Shown: positions 1 through 8,650, counted from the first letter of the stretch. The stretch: DNA of 64,000 nucleotides from Myxococcus eversor (GCF_010894455.1 NZ_JAAIXY010000001.1:558001-622000), one strand, 5' to 3'. Made by a program: numbers and translations. The notes: generated by a model not told the origin, from the letters alone.

Positions 1-252
1 GAGGATGCCGTCGAGGCCGCTGTCGTCCTCCAGCTCCCGCCAGAGCGGATAGGCGGATTGCGCCAGCAGGGACAGGTGAGGATTGGAGTACATCACCCGG
101 AAGAAGCGGGACTCTCCCTTGGAGGAGAAGAAGTCGTTGTCGAAGTCGAACTGGTCCAACAGGAGGACCTTCTTGCCGGCCTTCGAGCACCACCAGGCGG
201 CGGACAGGCCAATGGCGCCCGCGCCCACGACCACCACGTCATAGGAGTCCAT
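1..252 (-). CDS. FAD-dependent oxidoreductase (DAO family), 3' part missing
   Basis: This is the N-terminal 84 codons of a flavoprotein; the gene runs off the left edge of the window. It opens with a Rossmann dinucleotide-binding fold (DVVVVGAGAIGLSAAWW) and an acidic residue ending the second strand (VLLLDQFDF). The following FFSSKGESRFFRVMYS resembles the region after the first beta-alpha-beta unit in sarcosine oxidase and N-methyltryptophan oxidase-like proteins. The ATG lies 42 bases after the stop of the upstream amine oxidase on the same strand, so the two probably form an operon of flavin-dependent amine oxidation. The substrate cannot be read from this fragment. Confidence 0.8.
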   Translation of the reverse strand, partial: MDSYDVVVVGAGAIGLSAAWWCSKAGKKVLLLDQFDFDNDFFSSKGESRFFRVMYSNPHLSLLAQSAYPLWRELEDDSGLDGIL

Positions 253-294
253 GTTTGCGTTGCTTTCGTTCTGGAGGGACGGAGGTGTCTGGCT

Positions 295-2058
295 TTACCA
301 GCCGAGGTAGTACTGGCTGTCCAGCCAGGAGGGCCACGCGAGCCCGAAGTGCGCCTGGAGCATCTTCTCCGCCTCGCAGAAGGCGCCTTCCACCCAGCCC
401 TGCTGGTCCGAGTACGCCTCGCCGCAGATGTGGAGGCGCTCCGCGGGGTCCGGGCGGCGCATGAAGGGCATCACGTCGCGCACGCTCACCCCGGCCTGCC
501 ACGCATGGTAGCCGCCGCCGTAGGGGTCATCCGTCCAGTTGCGGAAGTAGGAGACATACGGGTCGGGGACGGGGTTCTCCGGGCCGTGCAGCTCCCGGAG
601 CTGGTGGACGGCCTCCTGGACCATCACCGCCGGAGCCTGGAGGGACTCCACCTGGGCCAGGGACTCCGAGGATGCCAGTCGCGTGGCCCGGGGCTTGAAA
701 CGCTTCAGGTTCCGCTGGGGAGAGGCCATCAGCGCGGACCAGAAGGGGGTGGTCCGCATGTCGTTGTAGCTGGCCAGCAGGATGGAGTGGCTGTTCGAAG
801 GGTCGGTGCCGAAGTAGTAGCACTGTCGCATCGGCAGGTCGGTGATGGACTCGCCCGCCAGGGCGTTGAACTCTTCGTGCCACCAGGGAGACTCGAAGCC
901 CATCAGGAGCTTGAACGACGGCTCGGAGATGACCGAGTCGAGGTTCTTGCGGACCTGTTCGCTCACCTCCGGCGTGGCGAAGAAGCGGTCCGCCTCCAGC
1001 AGCTCCAGGGCGCGGCGGGGCATGGCGAGGACGACGGCCTTGGCGTACACCGTCCAGCTCTTGCCGCTCTGGGCATTGGCCACCGTGAGGATGTATTTGT
1101 ACGGGCTGCCGCCTGGCGCCGGGTCGATTCGCCGCAGGCCATTCTGTCCCCAGAGGTGGGCGCGCTTGCCGCTGGGGTCCTGCGCGAGGAAGCGCTGCGC
1201 GAGGACATTGCCGACCTGGTCATAGCCGCCCGCCAGCGTCTGGTACTTCACCTCCGCGTTGGAGAAGTCGCCCACGAGGTAGGGGAAGGCCTCCGCGGCG
1301 TTCCAGTTGATGGTGTTGGAGTAGTACCCGCCAGCCACGGCCAGGAACTCGTAGGCCTCCTGGCCCACCTGGTCCTTGATGAGGTTCCAGAAGCCCAGGT
1401 CATTGACCTTCAGGCCGTCGTACGGACCTGGTTGGTGATAGGTCAGGTTGGGTTTGACGTCATCCCATTCGCGGGCCGTCAGGGTGAAGGCATAGTCATA
1501 GGGCGCCGTGAAGGTGGCCTTGCCTGGATAGTTCTCCCGGAACCACGGGTCCGCCATGAGCACGTCGTAGATGATTTTGTTGAAGAGCTGGTCCGAGGTG
1601 AAGCCCACCACCGCGTCGGGTAGGAAATAGCGCGTCTTGTACGTGCGGCGGTCGGCCTGGGCGTTCTCCCATTCGTTGGCCTTGAAGCGCTGCCCGCGCA
1701 GGTAGCGGTAGTGATTGCTGTCGTCGCCCAGGGGGAAGTCGATGGGAGTCACCTCCTCTGTGAAGACCTTTGTGATGAGCGAATTGACAATCTCATGCGA
1801 TTGCAGATAGCGCATGCCGCCAATCTCCGCGGCCAGGGAGATGCCAGGGAGGAAGACGGATTCGATGCGCCCACCCAGGCGCTCGCTCAGCTCGAAGATG
1901 TGGACTGTCTCGGGGCGGACGCCCTCGGGGGCCAGGTCTCCCACGAGCAGTCTCCAGCCTGTATAGAGGCCGGAGACGCCGGCGCCGATGATGGCCACGT
2001 CGAGCTGGAGCCCATCGTCCATTCCGGTGTCCATCGCTGGTGGGTTGACTCGTGACAT
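295..2058 (-). CDS. Flavin-containing amine oxidase / L-amino acid oxidase-like protein
   Basis: About 587 residues. The N-terminal FAD-binding motif is VAIIGAGVSGLYTGWRLL, followed by the GG-doublet-like stretch LSERLGGRIES and IGGMRYL. The C-terminus has HICGEAYSDQQGWVEGAFCEA, the usual second FAD contact of the amine oxidase family. These enzymes oxidise amines or amino acids to imines, releasing H2O2. The ATG at 2058 is preferred over the longer upstream frame because GAGG sits 6 bases before it and the FAD motif then lies near the N-terminus as usual. No signal peptide is evident, so it is probably cytoplasmic. It is followed by a second flavin oxidase and diverges from the SDR gene at 2525. 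The exact substrate is unknown. Confidence 0.85.
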   Translation of the reverse strand: MSRVNPPAMDTGMDDGLQLDVAIIGAGVSGLYTGWRLLVGDLAPEGVRPETVHIFELSERLGGRIESVFLPGISLAAEIGGMRYLQSHEIVNSLITKVFTEEVTPIDFPLGDDSNHYRYLRGQRFKANEWENAQADRRTYKTRYFLPDAVVGFTSDQLFNKIIYDVLMADPWFRENYPGKATFTAPYDYAFTLTAREWDDVKPNLTYHQPGPYDGLKVNDLGFWNLIKDQVGQEAYEFLAVAGGYYSNTINWNAAEAFPYLVGDFSNAEVKYQTLAGGYDQVGNVLAQRFLAQDPSGKRAHLWGQNGLRRIDPAPGGSPYKYILTVANAQSGKSWTVYAKAVVLAMPRRALELLEADRFFATPEVSEQVRKNLDSVISEPSFKLLMGFESPWWHEEFNALAGESITDLPMRQCYYFGTDPSNSHSILLASYNDMRTTPFWSALMASPQRNLKRFKPRATRLASSESLAQVESLQAPAVMVQEAVHQLRELHGPENPVPDPYVSYFRNWTDDPYGGGYHAWQAGVSVRDVMPFMRRPDPAERLHICGEAYSDQQGWVEGAFCEAEKMLQAHFGLAWPSWLDSQYYLGW

Positions 2059-2524
2059 GTCTGCCTCGTGGGGGAGGGTGGGATTCGCCTTGCGTCGGCC
2101 CGGTCCACTGCAATGGGTGTACCGAGGTCCTTTCTGCTCCTGGGTGTCTGTCTTCAAGGACATGCGGGGCGGGGGATGCGGCCTTGACGCGTCACGCGAA
2201 TGGATTTGGGAGGTCCCGGGGCGTCGCCGCTGGGGAATCGCTGACGTGTCAGGCTTCAGTCGGACGCGTCAGCGCCCGCGGACCGTGGCGGCGTGGCTGC
2301 GTCAGCTTGGACTCGCCCCGTCAGGCGAGCGACGCGGGGAGCGGCGCCCGGACGGGCCAGTCCTCCACCCATGTCGCTTTTCGATGAAGTGCGAATTTCT
2401 CCATATTATGATCATCATACGGTGGACAGGGGCACTCGGGAGCCCGCCTGCCCGTCCATTTGACGTTCATCCATGGGGTCGCCCGGATTTTTCCGTCCAC
2501 CCCGTCACGCCGGAGTCGAGTGTC
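2059..2524. promoter_or_regulatory. Divergent intergenic region with GTCA palindromes and an AT-rich promoter-like island
   Basis: These 466 bases separate the amine oxidase from the SDR. Two palindromes are visible: TGACGCGTCA at 2185-2194 and CTGACGTGTCAG at 2241-2252, and further GACGCGTCAG and GTCAGG half-sites follow nearby. At 2391-2421 there is a sharply AT-rich patch in otherwise GC-rich DNA, including TATTAT at 2404-2409 (a possible -10 element for the SDR) and the palindrome ATGATCAT at 2408-2415. I see no convincing ORF in the region. The clustered palindromes suggest a regulator binding site; which regulator is unknown. Confidence 0.4.
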
Positions 2525-3220
2525 ATGCAGGTCAAGAATGCTGTCGCCCTGGTCACTGGTGCCAATCGCGGGTTGGGGCTCGCCTTCGCGAAGGCGTTGC
2601 TGGAGCGGGGGGCTCGCAAGGTGTACGCGGCGGCCCGGGAGCCCTCGAGCGTGGAGCTTCCAGGGGTGGTGCCCGTCCGACTGGACGTCACCCGCCCCGA
2701 GCAGTTGGAGGCGCTGGTCCGCGAGGCGGGCGACGTGACGCTGCTCATCAACAACGCGGGCATCCTGAAGGGCACGAGCCTCCTGGGCACGGACGCGCTG
2801 TCCGCCGCGCGCGCCGAACTGGAGACGAACTACCTGGGGCCCCTGGCGACGAGCAGTGCGTTCGCGCCCGTGCTGGCGAAGAACGGCGGGGGCGCCATCA
2901 TCAACGTGCTCTCGGTGCTCAGTTGGGTGGCCTTCCCGGGTTCGGCCAGCTACAGCGCCTCGAAGGCCGCCGCCTGGGCGCTGACCAACGGATTGCGCAA
3001 GGAGCTGGGCACCCAGAAGACGCAGGTGGTGGCCCTGCACGTCGGCTACATGGACACCGACATGGCGGAGAAAGTCACCGCGCCGAAGTCGAGCACCGTC
3101 GAGGTGGTGCGGCTGACGCTGGATGCGCTCGAGGCGGGCCAGGACGAGGTGCTCGCCGACGAGGTGAGCCGCAACGTCAAGCAGGGCCTGTCCGCGGGCG
3201 TCTACCTCCAGCGCTCGTGA
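2525..3220 (+). CDS. Short-chain dehydrogenase/reductase (SDR)
   Basis: This 231-residue protein is a classical SDR. It carries the cofactor motif TGANRGLG near the N-terminus, LLINNAGIL in the middle, the catalytic Ser in NVLSVLSW and the Tyr-x-x-x-Lys pair in SYSASKAAA. The Ala-Arg-Glu after the second strand (AAREPSS) suggests NADP(H) preference. It begins at ATG 2525; the same frame is open much further upstream but that part has no SDR character. It stands alone on the plus strand, divergent from the flavin oxidases. The substrate is unknown. Confidence 0.9.
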   Translation: MQVKNAVALVTGANRGLGLAFAKALLERGARKVYAAAREPSSVELPGVVPVRLDVTRPEQLEALVREAGDVTLLINNAGILKGTSLLGTDALSAARAELETNYLGPLATSSAFAPVLAKNGGGAIINVLSVLSWVAFPGSASYSASKAAAWALTNGLRKELGTQKTQVVALHVGYMDTDMAEKVTAPKSSTVEVVRLTLDALEAGQDEVLADEVSRNVKQGLSAGVYLQRS

Positions 3221-3373
3221 GCGAGCCGCGGAGCTTACTCCAAGGCAGCCACCGCGCACGCCGTGTCCAGCCCGCTGGAGTGAGAGCGGGCCCACGCGCG
3301 GGGCGAAGTGTCATGGGCTGTGCGGGGAAGGCTATGGTGTCTCCAGGCTCGAATGTGAGCCTGGAGACTTCGC

Positions 3374-4690
3374 ATGTCGCAGTGTCGCTTCGCGTGGTTC
3401 GTGGTGATGGTCGTCCTGACGGGGGCGACTTCGGCCTGGGCAGACGAGCCTCCCATTGAAGCGCTGGTGCCTCCGCCGCGCACGGGGTGGCGCGTCCAGG
3501 GCCTGCCGCTGCTCAACTTCAACAGCGACGAGGGGTTCGGCTACGGCGCGAGGCTCCTGCTGGTGGATGCGGGAGATGGCACGTACCGGCCTTATCGACA
3601 CTCCCTCATCGCGCAGTTCTTCCAGACGACGCGGGGTGTGGCCACCCATCGGCTGATGATGGATGCGCCGCGCTTCTTCGACTCGGACTGGCGGTTGGGG
3701 TTGGACCTGAGCTTCATCAACGAGCGGTTCTCGCCCTACTTCGGCCAGGGCGCCGCCGCCGGATACGAGCCGGACTTCGCCCAGTGTGACGACCGGGAGC
3801 AGTTGGAGGACGCGCGGGATGTGTGCGCGGGCAATCCCTCATTCCGGGGCCTGCGCTACTACAGCTTCGAGCAGCGCACGCTGCCGAGCGTCGTGTTCAA
3901 CGCGCGGCGCACCCTGAGAGGGCCACTGCAGGTGTCCGTGGGCTATCGCTTCCGCCTGACGCGGATTCGCTCGCGCTACAGCGCGAAGGACCTGGGGCAG
4001 TCGCGGGACTCGCGGCTCGAGGAGGATGCTCGGGCGGGGCTGTTGACGGGGCTGGAGGCTGGAGGCGGGGAGGGGACGTTCCGGACAGCGGAGGTGACGG
4101 CGGGGCTCTTGTGGGACTCGCGTGACAACGAGCCCGCGCCCGTTCGCGGCATGTTCCACGAACTGGCGGTACGCGGCGCGGTGGGGGCGACGGGCAGCTC
4201 GTTCAGCTACTGGGGCTCCACGGCGAACCTGCGTTTCTACCACCCCCTGGGACATGAGCGATTGGTGGCAGCGTTGCGCCTGATGGCCGACGTGCTTGGA
4301 GGGGATGTGCCCTTCTTCCTGCTCAGCGGCTTTGGCGGAGTGGAGTGGCGCGATGGCTGGGGCGGCGTGGGCGGCCTGTTCACCGCGCGAGGGCTGCTGA
4401 AGAACCGCCTGCAGGGCGAGGTGAAGACGGTGGGCAACGGCGAACTGCGCTGGCGCTTCCTCGACGTGCGGCCGTGGGAGCAGCGGCTGGAGTTCACGCT
4501 GGTGGCCTTCCTCGATGCGGGACAGGTGTGGACGGACCTTCGCTTTCGGGACAAGGGGCTGTTCCGGTACGCGGGAGGTGGGGGCCTGCGAGTGGCCTGG
4601 GACAACGCCTTCATCGTCCGAGCGGACTACGGCGTGAGTCCTCGGGATGGCACGTCCGCCTTCTATCTCGACTTCAACCACATGTTTTGA
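3374..4690 (+). CDS. Outer-membrane barrel of the D15/Omp85 (BamA/TamA-like) type
   Basis: The 438-residue precursor has a signal peptide (FAWFVVMVVLTGATSAWA) and then long amphipathic beta strands, ending in the aromatic FYLDFNHMF typical of outer-membrane barrels. The start PLLNFNSDEGFGYGARLLL and the late stretch RGLLKNRLQGEVKTVGN followed by alternating strands resemble bacterial surface antigen (D15) domains. No POTRA repeats are visible, so it is a barrel-only member. It has a paralogue at 61093-62301 with the same landmarks (GDVPFF, an RG-x-x-x-NR motif, terminal HMF). Its cargo or role is not apparent. Confidence 0.75.
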   Translation: MSQCRFAWFVVMVVLTGATSAWADEPPIEALVPPPRTGWRVQGLPLLNFNSDEGFGYGARLLLVDAGDGTYRPYRHSLIAQFFQTTRGVATHRLMMDAPRFFDSDWRLGLDLSFINERFSPYFGQGAAAGYEPDFAQCDDREQLEDARDVCAGNPSFRGLRYYSFEQRTLPSVVFNARRTLRGPLQVSVGYRFRLTRIRSRYSAKDLGQSRDSRLEEDARAGLLTGLEAGGGEGTFRTAEVTAGLLWDSRDNEPAPVRGMFHELAVRGAVGATGSSFSYWGSTANLRFYHPLGHERLVAALRLMADVLGGDVPFFLLSGFGGVEWRDGWGGVGGLFTARGLLKNRLQGEVKTVGNGELRWRFLDVRPWEQRLEFTLVAFLDAGQVWTDLRFRDKGLFRYAGGGGLRVAWDNAFIVRADYGVSPRDGTSAFYLDFNHMF

Positions 4691-4983
4691 GTGGCCGATG
4701 TCATCCGGTGGCATTGACGCCCGCGGAGGGTGCCAGCTAGCGTGACGCCACGATGATGCTCTTGAACGCGAGCTTCCTGACGACCGCCACTGGCCGCTGT
4801 TGCCGTGGCGAGTGTTGTTAGTCGAGCTGCTTCGAGCGTCCTTCGTTCCACCGGTTCGTTTCCGCTGAAGTCCCGGCCCTTGGGCCTCGGGCACGTTGCT
4901 CCGGTGGTGTTCCGCGTACTGGCGATGAGGCCCTGACCTCGTCGTGCGTGCGTGGCCTTGCGTCCCTCCGTCGGAGTCTCCGC
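4691..4983 (+). promoter_or_regulatory. Leader region of the dioxygenase operon
   Basis: This 293-base gap contains the short poly-cysteine ORF at 4753-4821 and, between it and the dioxygenase start at 4984, a G/C-rich hairpin candidate around 4874-4893 (CCGGCCCTTGGGCC). No conventional promoter hexamers stand out. The arrangement is compatible with a transcribed leader, but that is inference. Confidence 0.3.
4753..4821 (+). CDS. Candidate 22-residue poly-cysteine leader peptide
   Basis: A small ORF with tandem ATG starts (4753 and 4756) encodes 22 residues ending RCCRGECC, four cysteines in the last seven positions, directly before the TAG. No clear Shine-Dalgarno precedes it. It lies 162 bases upstream of a TauD-fold dioxygenase gene. 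C-terminal poly-cysteine ORFs are known in mycobacteria as cysteine-responsive attenuators of sulfur genes, which makes this a candidate regulatory leader peptide. Chance occurrence cannot be excluded from a single sequence. Confidence 0.25.
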   Translation: MMLLNASFLTTATGRCCRGECC

Positions 4984-6054
4984 ATGCCCATCACCCGCTT
5001 CGAGCCTCATGACGATTTCCTGCGGGTCCACTTCGCTGGAGACGGGGTTCCCCGGCACTCGGACTTCCACTGGTTCTGGCTGCGGCACAACTCGGAGTTG
5101 GACCGCCATCCGCTCACCCGTGAGCGCATTGTCTGCTCCTCGGAGCTGCCGTTGGGTTTGAGGCCTCGTGGGGTGCGCGTCTCGGAGGATGCCTCCGCCC
5201 TCGATATCGACTGGGGGGACCGGGCGGACGGGCAGGTGAGTCGGTACTCGGCGGACTGGTTGCTGACGAATGCCTATGCGGCCGACCGCGTCGCGGTGCC
5301 TCCGCCACCTTCGGACAGCGGGCTGCTCACGGTGGAGGCCGCGCGGGTGCGCGAGCCGCTCGTGCCCTTCGCGCTGAAGCGACTCGAGGCGTCCGGGGCG
5401 GTCATCGTCCGAGGCTTCGGGGCGGACACGGAGGCGCTCATCGACCTCTTTGGTGGCGCGGGCCTTTCGGTCATCGAGACACACTTCGGTCGCATCGAGG
5501 ACCTGCGCACCGACAACACGACGAATCGGAACACGGACCAGTTGGGCTACACGGACAGCGCGGTGCAGTTGCACACGGACCAGCCCTTCCTGGAGCGGCC
5601 GCCGCGCTACCAGTTGCTGCATTGCCAGCGGCCCGCGGAGACGGGTGGGGACAACAGCGTGGTGGATGGGCTCGCGGCGGCGCGTTACCTGGCGGACCAG
5701 GACGAGCAGGCCTTCGAGCTGCTGCGCACGGTACCGGTGACGTTCCATCGCAAGCAGGCGGCGTTCGAGCGGGTGTTGGTGTCACCGGTGCTCGACTTCG
5801 ACGCGCCTGGGGGCTTTCGCATCCGGTACAGCTATTTCACGCTCGCGCCGCACCGGGTGCCGTTCGCTCGGATGGAGGCGTGGTACCGCGCGTACAACCG
5901 CTTCGCGACGCTGGTCCGGGACGAGCGCCACCAGTTCCGCTTCCGGCTCCAGACCGGTGACTTCCTCCTCTATGACAACTGGCGAATGCTTCACGCTCGC
6001 ACCTCGTTCACGGGTGCCCGCTGGCTTCGCGGTGTGTACTTCGATGCGCGTTGA
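4984..6054 (+). CDS. Gamma-butyrobetaine hydroxylase/TauD-family 2OG-Fe(II) dioxygenase
   Basis: This 356-residue protein has the Fe(II) facial triad of the TauD superfamily: His197-x-Asp199 in VQLHTDQPF and the distal His337 in DNWRMLHART, followed by an Arg for 2-oxoglutarate (ARWLRG). The distal segment reads very like gamma-butyrobetaine and trimethyllysine hydroxylases, and an N-terminal DUF971-like domain precedes it (FWLRHNSELDRHPL). The cysteine cluster that binds zinc in that domain of the animal enzymes is absent; only Cys51 is seen there. The ATG at 4984 follows GGAG by 8 bases. The downstream PLP enzyme starts 15 bases after this gene's stop, so the two are co-transcribed. Beta-hydroxylation of a betaine or amino acid is the likely reaction; the substrate is unproven. 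Confidence 0.8.
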   Translation: MPITRFEPHDDFLRVHFAGDGVPRHSDFHWFWLRHNSELDRHPLTRERIVCSSELPLGLRPRGVRVSEDASALDIDWGDRADGQVSRYSADWLLTNAYAADRVAVPPPPSDSGLLTVEAARVREPLVPFALKRLEASGAVIVRGFGADTEALIDLFGGAGLSVIETHFGRIEDLRTDNTTNRNTDQLGYTDSAVQLHTDQPFLERPPRYQLLHCQRPAETGGDNSVVDGLAAARYLADQDEQAFELLRTVPVTFHRKQAAFERVLVSPVLDFDAPGGFRIRYSYFTLAPHRVPFARMEAWYRAYNRFATLVRDERHQFRFRLQTGDFLLYDNWRMLHARTSFTGARWLRGVYFDAR

Positions 6055-6069
6055 ACCCCGGAGAACACC

Positions 6070-7386
6070 ATGACCGCTTCGCCTCGACTGGCCCCCCATG
6101 GAATGAGTCACCAGGACGTCCTCGACCAGATGTGCGAGCTGCGCGCCGATGATGCGCGCTGGAAGGAGGGGAGGACTTGGAGCCTCGTCTACCACGCGGG
6201 AGATGACGTCCGTCGGTTGCTCGCGGATGCCTATGCGGAGTTCATGTCCGAGAACGGGCTGAGTCCGTTGGCGTTCCCGAGTCTCGCGCGCTTCGAGTCG
6301 GAGGTGGTGGCCACGGGCGCGGAGTTGTTCCATGGGGAAACCGCCGCGGGGACGCTGACGTCGGGAGGGACGGAGTCCATCTTGATGGCGGTGAAGACGG
6401 CTCGGGACTTCGCTCGGGAGGAGCGGGGAATCACGGCGCCGGAGGTGGTGCTGCCCGCGTCCGTGCATCCGGCCTTCCAGAAGGCCGCGCACTACTTCGG
6501 GGTGAAGCCCGTCAATGTGCCGCTGGGACCGGACTTTCGCGCGGATGTGGCGGCGACTCGGACCGCGCTGACGGCGAACACGGTGCTCGTCGTCGGGTCT
6601 GCTCCGGCGTATCCGCACGGATTGGTGGACCCGATTGCGGAGCTGGCGGCGCTCGCGCAGGAGCACGGGGTGCTCTTTCACGTGGATGCGTGTCTGGGGG
6701 GATTCCTGCTGCCGTTCGCGCGGAAGCTGGGGCACGACGTGCCTGACTTCGACTTCGCGGTGCCGGGTGTCACGAGCCTGTCGGCGGACCTGCACAAGTA
6801 TGGCTATGCGGCGAAGGGGGCGTCGCTCGTGCTGTACCGCACGCCGGAGCTGCGTCGGTACCAGTTCTTCACGTATGCGGATTGGTGTGGAGGCATCTAC
6901 GCGTCGCCATCGATGGCGGGGACCCGGCCAGGAGGTGCCATCGCGGCGGCCTGGGCCATCCTGAAGTACCTGGGCGAAGAGGGATATCTGCGGCTCGCTG
7001 GGACGGTGCTGGAGACGGCTCGGGCACTGCGTGAGGGCGTCACCGCGATTCCTGGCTTGAGGCTGGTGGGCGAGCCTCGGCTGAGTGTCTTCGCTTTCGC
7101 GTCGGACACGCTGGATGTGTATGCGCTGGGGGATGCGATGGAGGCGCGAGGGTGGAAGTTGGACAGGCAGATGGGGCCGCCCGCGCTGCACCTGATGGTG
7201 ACTCCCGCGCACGAGAAGGTGGTGGAGCCGTTTCTCTCGGACTTGCGTGAGTGTGCTGGGAGTCTGGCGCGCGGAGAGCCGGCGCCCGAGGGAAGCGCGG
7301 CGATGTACGGCATGCTGGGTGCCATCCCGGACCGGCGTGAGGCCGCGGACTTCATCCGCCAGTTCATGGACTCCATCTACGGATGA
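6070..7386 (+). CDS. PLP-dependent lyase/decarboxylase, sphingosine-1-phosphate lyase-like
   Basis: This 438-residue protein is a fold-type I PLP enzyme of the group II decarboxylase superfamily. It has TSGGTES at 97-103 (phosphate binding), Asp207 in FHVDACLG (pyridine nitrogen) and the Schiff-base Lys243 in SADLHKYGYAAKGAS. The pattern SAPAYPHGLVDPI and GGIYASPSMAGTRPGG are those of sphingosine-1-phosphate lyases, which cleave the C2-C3 bond of a 3-hydroxy-2-amino substrate. No N-terminal membrane segment is present. It follows a hydroxylase, so a hydroxylate-then-cleave sequence is attractive but unproven; glutamate or tyrosine decarboxylase activity is the alternative. Its stop overlaps the next small ORF as ATGA. 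Confidence 0.8.
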   Translation: MTASPRLAPHGMSHQDVLDQMCELRADDARWKEGRTWSLVYHAGDDVRRLLADAYAEFMSENGLSPLAFPSLARFESEVVATGAELFHGETAAGTLTSGGTESILMAVKTARDFAREERGITAPEVVLPASVHPAFQKAAHYFGVKPVNVPLGPDFRADVAATRTALTANTVLVVGSAPAYPHGLVDPIAELAALAQEHGVLFHVDACLGGFLLPFARKLGHDVPDFDFAVPGVTSLSADLHKYGYAAKGASLVLYRTPELRRYQFFTYADWCGGIYASPSMAGTRPGGAIAAAWAILKYLGEEGYLRLAGTVLETARALREGVTAIPGLRLVGEPRLSVFAFASDTLDVYALGDAMEARGWKLDRQMGPPALHLMVTPAHEKVVEPFLSDLRECAGSLARGEPAPEGSAAMYGMLGAIPDRREAADFIRQFMDSIYG

Positions 7387-7472
7387 GCGCGCTCATCCAG
7401 ATTCGCGCGATGGCCTTGCCCCGGTTCGGCTGGGGCGCGCTCTCCGCCATGTTCGCGGGCGCTGTCCTATGA
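7383..7472 (+). CDS. 29-codon overlapping small ORF, possible duplicated gene start
   Basis: The ORF starts with ATGA overlapping the stop of the PLP enzyme and ends with a TGA overlapping the ATG of the DUF819 gene (ATGA at 7469-7472). Its first 18 bases (ATGAGCGCGCTCATCCAG) are identical to the first 18 bases of the DUF819 gene 86 bases later, so both proteins begin MSALIQ. The rest has a hydrophobic C-terminus (LSAMFAGAVL). It may be a small coupled peptide or the remnant of a partial duplication of the downstream gene's start. It is too short to assign a function. Confidence 0.4.
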   Translation: MSALIQIRAMALPRFGWGALSAMFAGAVL

Positions 7473-8599
7473 GCGCGCTCATCCAGGTCCTCGTCGTGGT
7501 GGGGTTGCCAGGGCTCGTCCTATTGGGAGCGCGAGCCTTCAAGCCCGTGGAGTGGGTGGGGCCCGTGGTGATGTGCTACGCGGCGGGCATCCTCCTGGGA
7601 AACGCTCCGGGGCTGTCGCTCCAGACGGGCGTGAGTCTTTCCGTGAGCGAGGCGGCGGTGCCGCTGGCGATTCCCCTCCTGTTGTTCTCGACGGACGTGC
7701 CGCGCTGGACCCGGCTCGCGCGGACGACGTTGTTGTCCTTCGTCCTCGCGTGTGTGTCCGCCCTTGTGAGTGCCACCGTGGTGGGGCTCGCCTTCTCGGG
7801 TCGGATGGACGAGTGGTGGAAGATGGCCGGCATGCTGGTGGGCGTGTACGTCGGCGGCACCGCCAACATGAACGCCGTGGGCGTGGCGCTCCAGGTGCGT
7901 GAGGAGACCTTCGTGCTCCTCAACACGGCGGACATCGTCGCGGGGGCGGCTTACCTGCTCGTGCTGGTGACAGTCGCACAGCGCATCGCACTGGCCTTCC
8001 TCCCCCCATTCCAGAATCCGACAGGTTGGGATGGCCCAAGCGAGGAGGAGGGGACGCGACAGGAGCGTTTCTCCTGGCGGTTCGCGCGAGGTCTGGCCCT
8101 GTCACTGCTGCTGGCCGTCGCCATCTGCGGCGTGTCCGCTGGGACGAGCCTGTCCCTCGTGGGCAGACTGGAGGCGACGGCGGTGCTCCTGCTCATCACC
8201 ACTTTGTCGCTGGCGGCGTCCTTCATTCCCGCCGTCCGCTCGTTGCCTGGGAGCTACGCGCTGGGGGACTACGCGCTGCTCGTCTTCTGCGTGGCGGTGG
8301 GGACGTTGGCGGATGCAAGCCAATTGGGAAGCGCGGGGTTGTCTGTCTTCGCCTTCTGCGCCAGCGTGATGGTATTGGCCATCGTCCTGCATTTCGGCCT
8401 GGCGGCGCTGTTCCGCATCGACGCCGACACGGTGCTGATTACCTCCACGGCCACCATCTTCGGCCCGGCCTTCATCGCCCCCGTCGCCCGAGCGCTGCGC
8501 AACCGCGAGCTGATGGTCTCCGGCATCACCACGGGGTTGATGGGGTTCTCACTGGGGACCTACCTGGGGCTCGCCTTGTCCTGGCTCTTGCGGCCGTAG
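7469..8599 (+). CDS. DUF819 (YjcL-like) multipass membrane protein
   Basis: This 376-residue protein has about ten hydrophobic segments with short loops and one longer hydrophilic loop near residues 180-205. The glycine-rich GVYVGGTANMNAVG and the internal ALGDYALLVFCVAVG and ATIFGPAFIAPVARAL are characteristic of the DUF819 family, thought to be transporters. It begins at an ATG that overlaps the preceding small ORF (ATGA), so its translation is probably coupled to the PLP-enzyme operon. Its position suggests it moves the substrate or product of the dioxygenase/PLP pair, which is inference from context. Confidence 0.8.
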   Translation: MSALIQVLVVVGLPGLVLLGARAFKPVEWVGPVVMCYAAGILLGNAPGLSLQTGVSLSVSEAAVPLAIPLLLFSTDVPRWTRLARTTLLSFVLACVSALVSATVVGLAFSGRMDEWWKMAGMLVGVYVGGTANMNAVGVALQVREETFVLLNTADIVAGAAYLLVLVTVAQRIALAFLPPFQNPTGWDGPSEEEGTRQERFSWRFARGLALSLLLAVAICGVSAGTSLSLVGRLEATAVLLLITTLSLAASFIPAVRSLPGSYALGDYALLVFCVAVGTLADASQLGSAGLSVFAFCASVMVLAIVLHFGLAALFRIDADTVLITSTATIFGPAFIAPVARALRNRELMVSGITTGLMGFSLGTYLGLALSWLLRP

Positions 8600-8650
8600 C
8601 CTTCCTTCTTGCATTCCGATGCGGCGAGTCTCTCCTGTCGGGTCAACCCG

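Noticed and set aside
58-1623. 521-codon open frame on the plus strand over the amine oxidase
   Set aside because: It is antisense to a clear flavin oxidase, and long antisense frames are expected at this GC content; its product is low-complexity with no domain.
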